A stretch of 64,000 nt of DNA from Competibacter sp963695105. Its GTDB lineage: Bacteria; Pseudomonadota; Gammaproteobacteria; Competibacterales; Competibacteraceae. The position numbers were made by a program, and so were the translations under genes. The DNA is taken from positions 1 through 64,000 of the forward strand of contig CAVOGC010000055.1 in the NCBI GenBank assembly GCA_963695105.1, read 5' to 3'. The notes beneath the pieces were generated by a model. It did not search any database, was not told where the DNA came from, and was given only the letters and a program-made list of their open reading frames with translations. Below, one piece after another: positions 18,901 through 27,041 of the stretch. Within the stretch, counting starts at the first letter, position 1, and every line of letters starts with the position of its first letter.

Positions 18901-19536
18901 CTGGATGCGGCGGAATGGACGCCGGTGGTGACGGACCTGACGCGGCGGGTGCTGGCAACCCCCTTGAATCCCGCCGGGCTGCGGCTGGCGAGCGTGACCC
19001 CGAACCGGCGTTTGAACGAACTGGAGTTCACCTATCCGCTCGCCAACTTGCGCGCCGACGCCCTGCGGCGGGTGCTGGAGCGACACGGTTACGCCGCCGG
19101 CCCGTTCCGGGAGATGATCGAAACCCTGGAGTTCAGCCCTCTGCGCGGCTACATGAAAGGCTTCATCGATCTGGTGTTCGAGGCCGACGGACGGTTCTGG
19201 CTGGTGGATTACAAATCCAACTGGCTCGGGGCGGAACCGGCGGCCTACCGGCGCGAGCGCCTGGACGAGGCCATGGCCCGCGAAGCCTACCTGCTGCAAT
19301 ACCTGATCTATACCGTGGCGCTGCACCGCTATTTGCGGCTGCGGCTCCCGGACTACGACTACGAGCAGCATTTCGGCGGCGTGTTCTACCTGTTTCTGCG
19401 CGGCATGGACCCGGCTTTGGGATCGGCTTGCGGGGTGTACCACGACCGGCCGGCGCCGGCGCTGGTGACGGCACTGGACGCGCTGATGGCGACCGGAAGG
19501 ACTGGAACCGGCGCGGTCGCGCCGGGCAGCGGCTGA
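15907..19536 (+). CDS. recB: RecB-like exodeoxyribonuclease V beta subunit (helicase-nuclease)
   Basis: RecB is the 3'-5' UvrD-type helicase and only nuclease of RecBCD. It has 1,209 residues, close to the family norm. Helicase motifs are intact: EASAGTGKTYTI (Walker A, residues 18-29), IFTIHGFCKRAL, LIDEFQDTDPVQYEIF (about 378), FLVGDPKQAIYSFRGAD, LDVNWRSD, IVTIHKSKGLEYPLVF and LFYVALTRAKQR. The C-terminal nuclease keeps GFIDLVFEADG and LVDYKSN (about 1085-1102), the acidic and lysine residues that bind metal. ATG at 15907 was chosen because it is immediately followed by the conserved YTPLAGFNLIEAS start. It is divergent from recD across 149 bp. recC is absent on both sides, unlike the usual recC-recB-recD order. 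Confidence 0.95.
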   Translation: MQRLDPLYTPLAGFNLIEASAGTGKTYTITALYARLVVEAGIPVSRILVVTYTNAATKELRDRVRARLSAIRAAFLRGRAAEHDELATRLLDLLPDREIAIRRLSNAVRGFDEAAIFTIHGFCKRALGDNAFESGLSFETELMADTGDLLQEIVEDFWRREFYAGSPLVVQYFLDERYSPDKLLAQIERHLGKPYLRVTTPGGEADGPALEHAFVAAFQQTRALWLQDRAEIEALLLKSPGLNRQKYGLKHIPRWLAAMDAYLTAETPKLALFDKFAQFTATKLQASINKGKTAPQHPFFDACETLKTACEALVDYCRHQIPVKLLAWCNTELAIRKRRQQVQSYDDLLLDLHAALHHPQQGAALVETLRHRYAAALIDEFQDTDPVQYEIFRRIYTNAGKPVFLVGDPKQAIYSFRGADIFAYLAARHDTADSNRHTLDVNWRSDPRLLTALNAVFGAVGEQPFLFDGIPFHSAIPAEGKQHEPLWIQGRREPPLQVWLLEPDGDKPVDKGGASRKAARATTAEIARLLNLGARNRAQIGDRPLAGGDIAVLVRSHWQGRLIRNELLRLGVPSVQHADDNVFVADEALQLEWLLAAVAEPGDEGRVRTALASDLFGLSGEDLHRLREAEQDWTAWLEKFQDYRQLWREHGFMRFFRAWLTGEGVPQRLLAFRDGERRLTNLLHLAELLHVAGRTHPGMAGLLKWLGDRRRTPANRDEEQQLRLESDENLVRIVTIHKSKGLEYPLVFCPFLWDGRLRADGKGGTALLYHDPNDDNHAILAVGADEEHPARQHARREEMAENLRLFYVALTRAKQRCTLVWGKIKDAETAPPAWLLHHPPVVGPSQDRLEVTRQRFKDLTATALRGDLQTVFAAAGETVAIAPLPTESGPRYQPPTTTEPELHAREFAGPLPEFWRIGSFTALTAGHSVEAPDYDMTATIPEVTTETAVAAPGKSIFEFPRGARAGVCLHTLFERLDFTQGEDERLEALVDRTLEGHGLDAAEWTPVVTDLTRRVLATPLNPAGLRLASVTPNRRLNELEFTYPLANLRADALRRVLERHGYAAGPFREMIETLEFSPLRGYMKGFIDLVFEADGRFWLVDYKSNWLGAEPAAYRRERLDEAMAREAYLLQYLIYTVALHRYLRLRLPDYDYEQHFGGVFYLFLRGMDPALGSACGVYHDRPAPALVTALDALMATGRTGTGAVAPGSG

Positions 19537-19714
19537 CGCCGCGCGCGGATGAACCGGCGCGGCCGGTCATCGCGCATCAGGCCCGTTGCGCGTTACCGAC
19601 CCGCTGTCGGCCGATCAATGTCACAAGGGCTGGAAATTGACGTAGAATTTTCCAAACGCATGGCGGTCTTTCCTGATGGTCCCGACCCCATTTCCAGCTT
19701 CGTGGAGTTCTCTC

Positions 19715-21562
19715 ATGCCCGACTATCGTTCCCGCACCACCACCCACGGCCGCAACATGGCGGGCGCCCGCGCCCTGTGGCGGGCCACCGGCGTCAAGGA
19801 CGGCGACTTCGGCAAGCCGATCATCGCCATCTCCAATTCCTTCACTCAGTTCGTGCCCGGCCACGTCCACCTCAAGGACCTGGGCCAACTGGTGGCGCGC
19901 GAGATCGAACGGGCCGGCGGCATCGCCAAGGAGTTCAATACCATCGCCGTGGACGACGGCATCGCCATGGGCCACGGCGGGATGCTGTACTCGCTGCCCT
20001 CGCGCGAGCTGATCGCCGATTCGGTGGAATACATGGTCAACGCCCACTGCGCCGACGCCCTGGTCTGCATCTCCAACTGCGACAAGATCACCCCCGGCAT
20101 GTTGATGGCGGCGATGCGGCTCAACATCCCGGCCATTTTCGTTTCCGGCGGGCCGATGGAAGCGGGCAAGACCCGGCTGGCGACGCATAAGCTGGATCTG
20201 GTGGACGCCATGGTCGCCGCCGCCGACGACAGCATCGACGATGCCACGGTGGCGGAAATGGAACGCTCGGCCTGTCCGACCTGCGGTTCCTGCTCGGGCA
20301 TGTTCACCGCCAATTCCATGAACTGCCTGACCGAGGCGCTGGGCCTGAGCCTGCCCGGCAACGGTTCGCTGCTGGCCACCCACGCCGACCGCCGGGAGCT
20401 GTTTCTGGAAGCCGGCCGGCGCATCGTCGAGTTGACCCGGCGCTATTACGAGCAGGGCGACGCCTCGGTGCTGCCGCGCGGCATCGCCACCTTCGAAGCC
20501 TTCGAGAACGCCATCAGTCTCGACATCGCCATGGGCGGCTCCACCAACACCGTGCTGCACCTGCTGGCCGCCGCCCACGAGGGCGGCGTGACGTTCACCA
20601 TGCGCGACATCGACCGGATGTCGCGGCGGGTGCCGAATCTGTGCAAGGTCGCGCCCGCCACCCAGAAATACCATATGGAGGACGTGCATCGGGCCGGCGG
20701 CGTGATCGCCATCCTCGGCGAACTGGACCGTGCCGGGCTGCTGCACCGCGACATCCGCACCGTTCACAGCGAAACGCTGGCCGAGGCGCTGGACCGCTGG
20801 GATATCGCCCGACCGACCTCTTGGGACGAAGCGCGGCTGCGCTACTCCGCCGGGCCGGCCGGCATTCCCACCCAGCAGGCATTCAGCCAGGACACCCGCT
20901 GGCCCAGCCTGGACCTGGATCGGCAAAGCGGCTGCATCCGCGATCAAGCCAACGCCTATTCGCGGGACGGTGGCCTGGCGGTGTTGTACGGCAACCTGGC
21001 CGAGGCCGGCTGCATCGTCAAAACCGCCGGGGTGGACGAGAACAGTCTGGTCTTCCAGGGACCGGCGCGGGTGGTGGAAAGCCAGGAAGACGCGGTGACG
21101 GCGATTCTGAGTGGGCGGATTCAGGCGGGCGACGTGGTGCTGATTCGTTACGAAGGTCCGCGCGGCGGTCCCGGTATGCAGGAAATGCTGTATCCGACCA
21201 GTTACCTCAAGTCCAAGGGCTTGGGCAAGGTCTGCGCGCTGGTCACCGACGGCCGCTTCTCCGGCGGCACCTCGGGGTTATCCATCGGCCACGTCTCCCC
21301 CGAAGCGGCCGAAGGCGGTACGATTGCCCTGGTGGAAGAAGGGGATATCATCGAGATCGACATCCCCAGCCGCCGTATCCACCTGACGGTCAGCGACGGG
21401 GAACTGGAGCAGCGGCGGGCGGCAATGCTGGCGCGGGGCGCGGCGGCCTGGAAGCCGGCCAGCCGCCAGCGGCCGGTATCCGCCGCGCTGCGGGCCTACG
21501 CCGCCATGACCACCAGCGCCGACCGCGGCGCGGTGCGGGATATCAGTCAAGTCGAGCGTTGA
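19715..21562 (+). CDS. ilvD: Dihydroxy-acid dehydratase
   Basis: IlvD has 615 residues and is an iron-sulphur dehydratase converting 2,3-dihydroxy acids to 2-keto acids in valine and isoleucine synthesis. The cluster ligands are visible in SNCDKITPGM (about 123) and ACPTCGSCSGMFTANSMNC (about 190-208). The substrate and metal region IAMGGSTNTVLHLLA, and GGPGMQEMLYPTSYLK and TDGRFSGGTSG in the C-terminal domain, are complete. The ATG at 19715 has GGAG upstream. It stands alone as a plus-strand gene, followed by a 9-bp hairpin at 21567-21586. The 178 bp between recB and ilvD hold no other gene. Confidence 0.97.
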   Translation: MPDYRSRTTTHGRNMAGARALWRATGVKDGDFGKPIIAISNSFTQFVPGHVHLKDLGQLVAREIERAGGIAKEFNTIAVDDGIAMGHGGMLYSLPSRELIADSVEYMVNAHCADALVCISNCDKITPGMLMAAMRLNIPAIFVSGGPMEAGKTRLATHKLDLVDAMVAAADDSIDDATVAEMERSACPTCGSCSGMFTANSMNCLTEALGLSLPGNGSLLATHADRRELFLEAGRRIVELTRRYYEQGDASVLPRGIATFEAFENAISLDIAMGGSTNTVLHLLAAAHEGGVTFTMRDIDRMSRRVPNLCKVAPATQKYHMEDVHRAGGVIAILGELDRAGLLHRDIRTVHSETLAEALDRWDIARPTSWDEARLRYSAGPAGIPTQQAFSQDTRWPSLDLDRQSGCIRDQANAYSRDGGLAVLYGNLAEAGCIVKTAGVDENSLVFQGPARVVESQEDAVTAILSGRIQAGDVVLIRYEGPRGGPGMQEMLYPTSYLKSKGLGKVCALVTDGRFSGGTSGLSIGHVSPEAAEGGTIALVEEGDIIEIDIPSRRIHLTVSDGELEQRRAAMLARGAAAWKPASRQRPVSAALRAYAAMTTSADRGAVRDISQVER

Positions 21563-21566
21563 CGGC

Positions 21567-21586
21567 TCGCGCCGCTGGCGGCGCGA
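21567..21586 (+). terminator. GC-rich hairpin just after ilvD
   Basis: TCGCGCCGC (21567-21575) pairs with GCGGCGCGA (21578-21586); allowing for a loop, about 7 bp can form with a 6-nt loop. It begins four bases after the ilvD stop, which fits a transcription end or 3'-end stabiliser. There is no T run after it, so Rho-independent termination is uncertain. Confidence 0.4.
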
Positions 21587-21663
21587 CAGGGACAGCCAGC
21601 ATCCCGCAACATTAGCTTCGATGATCCGATTCGGAATAATTTTTAGAATTAGGGAGATCCGCC

Positions 21664-24078
21664 ATGAATCAGGTTAAAGGTCAGGACAGCCAGCGTATCA
21701 AGTTGGTCAATCACCTGAAATTGGCCGAAGATTTGTGGCAAAAGCTGTACTACGTCAAGTGGAACCCCAGGTCGTTCGTGATGCTGGCGCGCCTGGCGCA
21801 GGAAATGCTGCAAAGCGCTCAGGCCCGCGGGGATGATCGTCTGATCAACCTGACCGCGCAACTGGAACACCATGTCAAAATTTGCGCCACCGCCGGCACC
21901 CCTCCCCACGAAACGGAACGGCAACGGCTGACCGCGCTGCTCGACGCTCTGCGTTACCTGCTGGCGCCGGAAAATCATATCCCCGGTCCGATCGAGGACT
22001 CGCGCACCCGCCCCCTGCTGGCGCCACAACCGGAAATTTTCGTGATCGCACCGGATGAAAAACCGCATCTGGTGGCCAGACTTGAGGATTCCGCTTACCG
22101 GGCGCGGCACATCGTCGGTTTGGCCGAGGCCGAACAGCGCTTACACGAACGGATACCCGGCGCCGTCCTCATCGATGTGGATTTCCCCGAAGGACCGGAG
22201 ACGGTTTTCAAGCTGATCGCGGCGCTGCGCGGCCAGATCCGGTTGCGGATGCCGATTTTGTTTCTGGCCGAACGCAACGACATGGCCGCGCGCCTGGATG
22301 CGGTGCGGGCCGGCGCCGCCGCGTATTTCAACAAACCTTACGACAGCGATGAAGTTATCGGGGCGCTACGGGAGCTGTTGCTACCCCAAACCGCGCAGGG
22401 CTATTACCGGGTCATGATCGTCAACGACCGGCCGGCCGAGGCCTGGGAGATGGCGGGCGTGCTCGAAGAGCAGGGGATCACGCCACTGGTCGTGATCCAA
22501 CCGTTGCAAGTCTTGCAGGAAATCCACCATTTCCGACCGGATCTGTTGATCATCGATTTGGATATCAAGGAAACCAGTGGGTCCGAACTGGCGCAAGTGA
22601 TCGCTCAACACCGTGAGTTCGATATTTTGCCGATGATCCTGCTGTGCTTTCCGGCGGACACGGCGCATTACCTGGTGAATCTGGACACCCCCGGCGCCAG
22701 TCTGCTGGCCAAGCCGGTACCCGTCAATTATCTACGCTGGGAAGTCAAACAGCGATTGCATCGAGCACGGGCCACCCGCGTCAAGCTGAGCCTGTTGACC
22801 GATAACGATGCGGTCAGCGGCCTGTTCAATCGCCAGCGGTTCCTGACCCTGCTGGAGCGGGCGATCGAGACCCTGGGCCTGCGCACGCAATCGCTGGCGC
22901 TGGTGTTCGTGATGATGGACAACCTGCGCTCCATCCGCGATTCCGCTGGGGTGGCGACCGCCGACGACGTGGTGGGACAGGCGGCCAGCCGGCTGCGGCA
23001 ACTGCTGACCCACGAGCAGCAGGCGGCGCGATTCAGCGACGCCATTTTGACGATACTGGTTCCCAATCTACTCGGCGAACCGCTGCTCAAACTGGTCCGG
23101 CGCATTCGCGACGCGCTGGAAACCGGATTCTACAAGGTCGGCGAGCATGCCCTGTTGCTGCGGACCAGCATCGGCGTGGCAACGGCCACCGATCGCAGTC
23201 TGGACCACCTGATGCTGATCCAGCGCGCCGACTCGGCCTGCGGTCTGGCGCGGGAAACCAAGGGCGAGCGCCTGTACGTGCAGAAGGACCCCAATACGTC
23301 CAAGCGCGATCACGAGGCTTCGTCGCGGGCGCGGATGCTCAGGCAGATTGAGGAAATCATCGAGCACGAACGGCTCTGGCTGCTCTTCCAGCCTATCGTC
23401 AGCATGCGCGGCGACACCAACGAACGCTACGAAGTGCTGCTGCGCCTACGCGACAGCGAGGGGCAGGAAGTGGTGCCGGGAAGCGTGTTCGGCGTGGTGT
23501 ACAACCATTCAATGGGTCAAATCCTGGATCGCTGGGTCATCGATCACGCCCTGGAAATGCTCCAGCAGCGGCAGCAAACGACCACGCTGTTCATCAAGCT
23601 CCTGCCGGTCACGATGCAGGATCGGACGTTCAGCGGCTGGTTGCGGGAGCGGCTGGAACAGACCGGGGTTGAGGCGCAGCGCCTTGTGTTCGCGGTGGCC
23701 GAATCAACCGCCGAGCGCAGCCTGCGCGACATGTTCGGTTTTCTGGGCGGCATCAAGCTGCTGGGTTGCGGGTTTTGTCTGGACCGCTTCGGCCGGGGGG
23801 CGGATTCGCTGGGGCTACTCAAGAGCCTGGGCGCCGACTACGTCAAGCTGGACATGTACTTTGTCAACAAGCTGGCCAGGGACGCCGAGAAACAGGCGCA
23901 GCTTCGGGTATTGGTAGAGGGATTGGAGGCGCTGGGGGCGGCCACCGTGGTCGGCGGAGTGGAAGATGTCAAGACCATGCCGATCCTGTGGTCGCTGGGC
24001 GTCGATCTGATTCAGGGATTCTTCCTGCAACACCCCTATCGCGAGATGAGCTACGATTTCGCCGGCGCGGCGTTCTGA
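21664..24078 (+). CDS. FimX-like protein: two receiver domains, degenerate GGDEF and degenerate EAL
   Basis: This 804-residue cytoplasmic protein has a helical N-terminus (1-115), then receiver 1 (about 122-238, LIDVDFPEG and FNKPYD) and receiver 2 (about 248-365, IIDLDIKETSG and LLAKPVPV). A GGDEF-like domain (about 375-545) follows, with FSDAI where GGDEF should be. The EAL-like domain (about 555-804) has YEVLLRL in place of the EAL motif, FIKLLP for the usual N-containing strand, DRFGRG for DDFGTG and VGGVED for AEGVE. Both catalytic sites therefore look dead. This resembles FimX, a c-di-GMP receptor with an EVL motif that controls type IV pili and twitching. c-di-GMP sensing is inferred. 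GGGAGA precedes the ATG. Its end overlaps the convergent SDR gene by 28 nt. Confidence 0.85.
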   Translation: MNQVKGQDSQRIKLVNHLKLAEDLWQKLYYVKWNPRSFVMLARLAQEMLQSAQARGDDRLINLTAQLEHHVKICATAGTPPHETERQRLTALLDALRYLLAPENHIPGPIEDSRTRPLLAPQPEIFVIAPDEKPHLVARLEDSAYRARHIVGLAEAEQRLHERIPGAVLIDVDFPEGPETVFKLIAALRGQIRLRMPILFLAERNDMAARLDAVRAGAAAYFNKPYDSDEVIGALRELLLPQTAQGYYRVMIVNDRPAEAWEMAGVLEEQGITPLVVIQPLQVLQEIHHFRPDLLIIDLDIKETSGSELAQVIAQHREFDILPMILLCFPADTAHYLVNLDTPGASLLAKPVPVNYLRWEVKQRLHRARATRVKLSLLTDNDAVSGLFNRQRFLTLLERAIETLGLRTQSLALVFVMMDNLRSIRDSAGVATADDVVGQAASRLRQLLTHEQQAARFSDAILTILVPNLLGEPLLKLVRRIRDALETGFYKVGEHALLLRTSIGVATATDRSLDHLMLIQRADSACGLARETKGERLYVQKDPNTSKRDHEASSRARMLRQIEEIIEHERLWLLFQPIVSMRGDTNERYEVLLRLRDSEGQEVVPGSVFGVVYNHSMGQILDRWVIDHALEMLQQRQQTTTLFIKLLPVTMQDRTFSGWLRERLEQTGVEAQRLVFAVAESTAERSLRDMFGFLGGIKLLGCGFCLDRFGRGADSLGLLKSLGADYVKLDMYFVNKLARDAEKQAQLRVLVEGLEALGAATVVGGVEDVKTMPILWSLGVDLIQGFFLQHPYREMSYDFAGAAF

Positions 24079-24974
24079 TCGGGCTGACTGGCCACCGCCG
24101 CCGCGCCTAGCAGGGCAACGTAGCCGTCCCGGTAGCTCGGATAGCGAAACCGGAAACCGCTGGCCCGCAGTCGGGTGTTGCGGCAACGCTTGCTGGCGCG
24201 CTGGCGCAGCGCGGGATCGGGCCGGTTCCCGGAGCCCGGCTTCAGCGGAGAGCCCGCCGCCGTTGGCGGTTCCGGCACTCCGAGTTGGGTCGCCAACCAA
24301 TTGAGCACCTCGGCCAGCGGGGCGGGATCGTCGTCCACGGCTAGATACAACGGCGCCGGGTCCGGCAGAAACAGCAAATGTTCCAGCGCCCGGGCGCAGT
24401 CGTCGCGGTGAATGCGATTGGTGAACACCGGCGGCCCGGCCGGACTGGCGGCGGAACCGTCGCGGACGCTGTCGATCAGGCGGGTACGGCCGGGGCCATA
24501 AATCCCACCGAAGCGAACCACCGCCGCCGGCCAACCACTGTCCCACAGCAGTTGTTCGCCCGCGCGGATGCAACGGCCCGAGAAACTTTCGGCGACGGCC
24601 GGCGAATCCTCGTCCACCCATTCGCCCTGATGTTGGGCATAGACCGAGGTGCTGGAGGTAAACAGCAGCCGCTTCGGCTGTTGTCCGGCCTGACGCAAGG
24701 CGTGCAACAGGTTGCGGACCCCGGCGACGTAGGCGGCCTGATACCCGGCTTCGCTGAAATCAGCGGCGGCGGCGCTGTAGACGATGTAATCCAGGGCCGT
24801 TGGCAACACGGTCAGGGTCGCCGCATCGACGAGGTCGGCGGCCAGCGGCTGGAGCCCCGCCGGCAGATCTTGGGGACTGCGTTTCAGGCCCCAGACCTGG
24901 TGCCCAGCGGCGTGCAGGCTCAGACCCAGAGTCGCACCGACATCGCCGCAACCGGCGATCAGAATGCGTGCCAT
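24051..24974 (-). CDS. YeeZ-like NAD(P)-dependent SDR epimerase-family protein
   Basis: This 307-residue protein of the extended SDR/epimerase superfamily most resembles YeeZ-type proteins, whose substrate is not established. The Rossmann dinucleotide site is at the very start, ILIAGCGDVGATLG. It also has LLFTSSTSVYAQHQGEW (the region of the catalytic serine and the family tyrosine), VVRFGGIYGPGR and NRIHRDDCARALEHLL. The ATG at 24974 is chosen because upstream in-frame sequence is antisense to mutY. It diverges from mutY with 36 nt between the starts and overlaps the 3' end of the FimX-like gene. Confidence 0.85.
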   Translation of the reverse strand: MARILIAGCGDVGATLGLSLHAAGHQVWGLKRSPQDLPAGLQPLAADLVDAATLTVLPTALDYIVYSAAAADFSEAGYQAAYVAGVRNLLHALRQAGQQPKRLLFTSSTSVYAQHQGEWVDEDSPAVAESFSGRCIRAGEQLLWDSGWPAAVVRFGGIYGPGRTRLIDSVRDGSAASPAGPPVFTNRIHRDDCARALEHLLFLPDPAPLYLAVDDDPAPLAEVLNWLATQLGVPEPPTAAGSPLKPGSGNRPDPALRQRASKRCRNTRLRASGFRFRYPSYRDGYVALLGAAAVASQPDQNAAPAKS

Positions 24975-25010
24975 GGTTGAAATCCTCGTTGGCAATGGCG
25001 AAGGTGAATG

Positions 25011-26099
25011 ATGGCTCCCGCCGAATTTGGCCGGCGCGTGCTGGAATGGTTCGACGCGCACGGCCGCAAGCAGTTGCCCTGGAAAGCAGATCCCACGCCG
25101 TACCGGGTTTGGGTGTCGGAAATCATGCTGCAGCAAACCCAGGTGGCGACGGCGATCCCCTATTTCCAGCGCTTCATGGCGCGGTTCCCCGATGCCCGGA
25201 CGCTGGCCGCGGCCGAACCGGACGAGGTGTTGCGACTGTGGGCCGGACTGGGGTATTACGCCCGTGCCCGCCATCTGCACCAGGCGGCGCGAATCCTGCG
25301 CGACCGGCATGACGGGGAGCTGCCGCTGGACAGCACGATCCTGCAAGGACTGCCCGGCATCGGCCGATCAACGGCGGGGGCAATTCTCGCCCTGGCGGCC
25401 GGGCAGCGCCAACCGATTCTGGACGGCAACGTCAAGCGCCTGCTGGCGCGGTTCGCGGCGATCGAGGGCTGGCCGGGTCAGTCGCGCGTCCTGGCGGCGC
25501 TATGGGAGCTGGCCGAGCGCTACACGCCCGCCGAGCGGGTGGCCGACTATACCCAGGCGATGATGGATCTCGGCGCGACGATCTGCACGCCGCGCCGGCC
25601 GCGTTGTCGGGATTGTCCGTTGACGGAGGCCTGCGCCGCGCGCCAACAGGGACGGGCGGCGGATCTGCCGACACCCCGGCCGCGGCGGGATCTGCCGGTG
25701 CGAGCCATCCGAATGCTGTTGCTGCGCGCGGCGGATGGCGAAGTGCTGCTGGAGCGCCGGCCGCCGTTGGGGATTTGGGGCGGGTTGTGGAGCTTTCCCG
25801 AATGTGCGTTGGAATGCGACATCGCGGACTGGTGCCGGGATCGGTTGGGGCTGACGGTTATCGTCGAACGGCCGTGGACCGTGGTGCGACACAGCTTCAG
25901 TCACTTTCACCTCGATATCACGCCAGCGCCGGCGCGAGTGACCGGTCAGGGCGGGCTGGTGATGGAAGGGGAGCGCTTTGTCTGGTATAACACCCGCCAC
26001 CCTGACGGCCGCGGGGTAGCCACGCCGGTGCGGCGGCTGCTGGCGGCATTGGCAAGCGAACTGTGGAACAACGGGAATCAGCGATGGCTCGAATGGTGA
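25011..26099 (+). CDS. mutY: A/G-specific adenine DNA glycosylase
   Basis: MutY has 362 residues and removes adenine mispaired with 8-oxoguanine or guanine. It has the helix-hairpin-helix LQGLPGIGRSTAGAIL, the catalytic glutamate region SEIMLQQTQV and the catalytic aspartate in LDGNVKRLLAR. The [4Fe-4S] ligands are arranged as CTPRRPRCRDCPLTEAC (about residues 196-212). The C-terminal NUDIX-like domain, which recognises 8-oxoG, is present with IWGGLWSFPE and HSFSHFHLDI. Two adjacent ATGs (25008 and 25011) could start it. Its end overlaps yggX by 16 nt, a common mutY-yggX arrangement. Confidence 0.96.
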   Translation: MAPAEFGRRVLEWFDAHGRKQLPWKADPTPYRVWVSEIMLQQTQVATAIPYFQRFMARFPDARTLAAAEPDEVLRLWAGLGYYARARHLHQAARILRDRHDGELPLDSTILQGLPGIGRSTAGAILALAAGQRQPILDGNVKRLLARFAAIEGWPGQSRVLAALWELAERYTPAERVADYTQAMMDLGATICTPRRPRCRDCPLTEACAARQQGRAADLPTPRPRRDLPVRAIRMLLLRAADGEVLLERRPPLGIWGGLWSFPECALECDIADWCRDRLGLTVIVERPWTVVRHSFSHFHLDITPAPARVTGQGGLVMEGERFVWYNTRHPDGRGVATPVRRLLAALASELWNNGNQRWLEW

Positions 26100-26356
26100 A
26101 ATGCATCAAGCTCGGCATCGAGGCCGAGGGTTTGGACCGTCCGCCCTACCCTGGGGAAATGGGCAAGCGGCTTTACGAACACGTCTCGAAGGCGGCTTGG
26201 CAGCAGTGGCTGCGTCATCAGACCATGCTGATCAACGAATACCGACTGACGCCGTTCGAACCCAAGGCCCGCCAGTTCCTGGAGGAGCAGATGGAGCAGT
26301 TTTTCTTCGGCGAGGGCGCCGCGCCACCCGAGGGCTACGTTTCGCCGGAGGCGTAA
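26084..26356 (+). CDS. yggX: Fe(II)-trafficking / oxidative damage protection protein
   Basis: YggX has 90 residues and protects iron-sulphur clusters from oxidation. Conserved features are the N-terminal cysteine (VKCIKLG), PYPGEMGKRLY, WQQWLRHQTMLINEYRL and the C-terminal EGYVSPE. The start at 26084 lies inside the end of mutY. Coupling with MutY makes sense because MutY itself carries an iron-sulphur cluster and both act against oxidative damage. Confidence 0.95.
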   Translation: MARMVKCIKLGIEAEGLDRPPYPGEMGKRLYEHVSKAAWQQWLRHQTMLINEYRLTPFEPKARQFLEEQMEQFFFGEGAAPPEGYVSPEA

Positions 26357-26361
26357 CGATC

Positions 26362-26390
26362 TTGACGCTCGCATGGCAAACTGCTTAAAT
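26362..26390 (+). promoter_or_regulatory. Promoter of tRNA-Phe
   Basis: TTGACG (26362-26367), a 17-nt spacer and TTAAAT (26385-26390) form a good sigma-70 promoter. The segment after the -10 box, ACGCGCCTC, is GC-rich like the discriminators of stringently controlled stable-RNA promoters. The predicted start is about 20 nt before the mature tRNA. Confidence 0.7.
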
Positions 26391-26418
26391 ACGCGCCTCT
26401 TTTATACCGCACACCCAA

Positions 26419-26494
<76 letters not shown>

Positions 26495-26545
26495 ATAAAA
26501 AAACGAAGTTGACCAATCCAGCCCGACCCCTTGGGCCAGACCAGT

Positions 26546-26863
26546 TCAACCGACGACGAAGTTCGCGACATCCACCCTGATCACCGGGCGTTCCAGGGCT
26601 GCCGCCACCGCTATCGCATAGTTTCTGGCCCATTCGCCACCGCCCTCAAAGCGCTCCTCGCCTCCATGCATGGCGACATTCAGGACCATGTCGAGAAGCA
26701 GGATCTTGCCCGTCGGGTTGGACGGTATGCACCCCATCTCCTCGAATTCCCCGGCCAGCCAGGCGCGCGCCTGTTCCTTGTCCATGCCCTGAATATCGCC
26801 ATCGTGCAGCATGATCTCGTATTCCCTGTCGCGGTCGAACGATACGATAACGGCGTAACTCAC
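26546..26863 (-). CDS. Small protein of unknown function
   Basis: This 105-residue acidic protein is not recognised. It starts with GTG at 26863-26861, preceded six bases upstream by a full AAGGAG ribosome-binding site, which supports it being real. It begins SYAVIVSFDRDREYEIML, a beta-rich opening, and carries a conspicuous GGEERFEGGGEWARNYAIAV helix region. No signal peptide or membrane segment is seen. It is convergent with tRNA-Phe. The overall form, a regular alternation of strands and helices without low complexity, suggests a folded cytoplasmic protein. Confidence 0.7.
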   Translation of the reverse strand: MSYAVIVSFDRDREYEIMLHDGDIQGMDKEQARAWLAGEFEEMGCIPSNPTGKILLLDMVLNVAMHGGEERFEGGGEWARNYAIAVAAALERPVIRVDVANFVVG

Positions 26864-27041
26864 ATCAGTCTCCTTGGCGTCGATATGGCCTTGCGGCCTT
26901 CTCGATAAATGTTGGTTTTATTGAGAATAATTAGCTTGCATTCAAATAGATGCGATCATAAAACGAATTCCTGGACCATTCGGAAAATGGTATGAACCAA
27001 GAGCCCGACAGGGGATTTACCGATTCGAAATTCGAAATCCA

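Noticed and set aside
21664..24078. Active diguanylate cyclase or phosphodiesterase
   Set aside because: Both the GGDEF and EAL motifs and several metal-binding residues are replaced.
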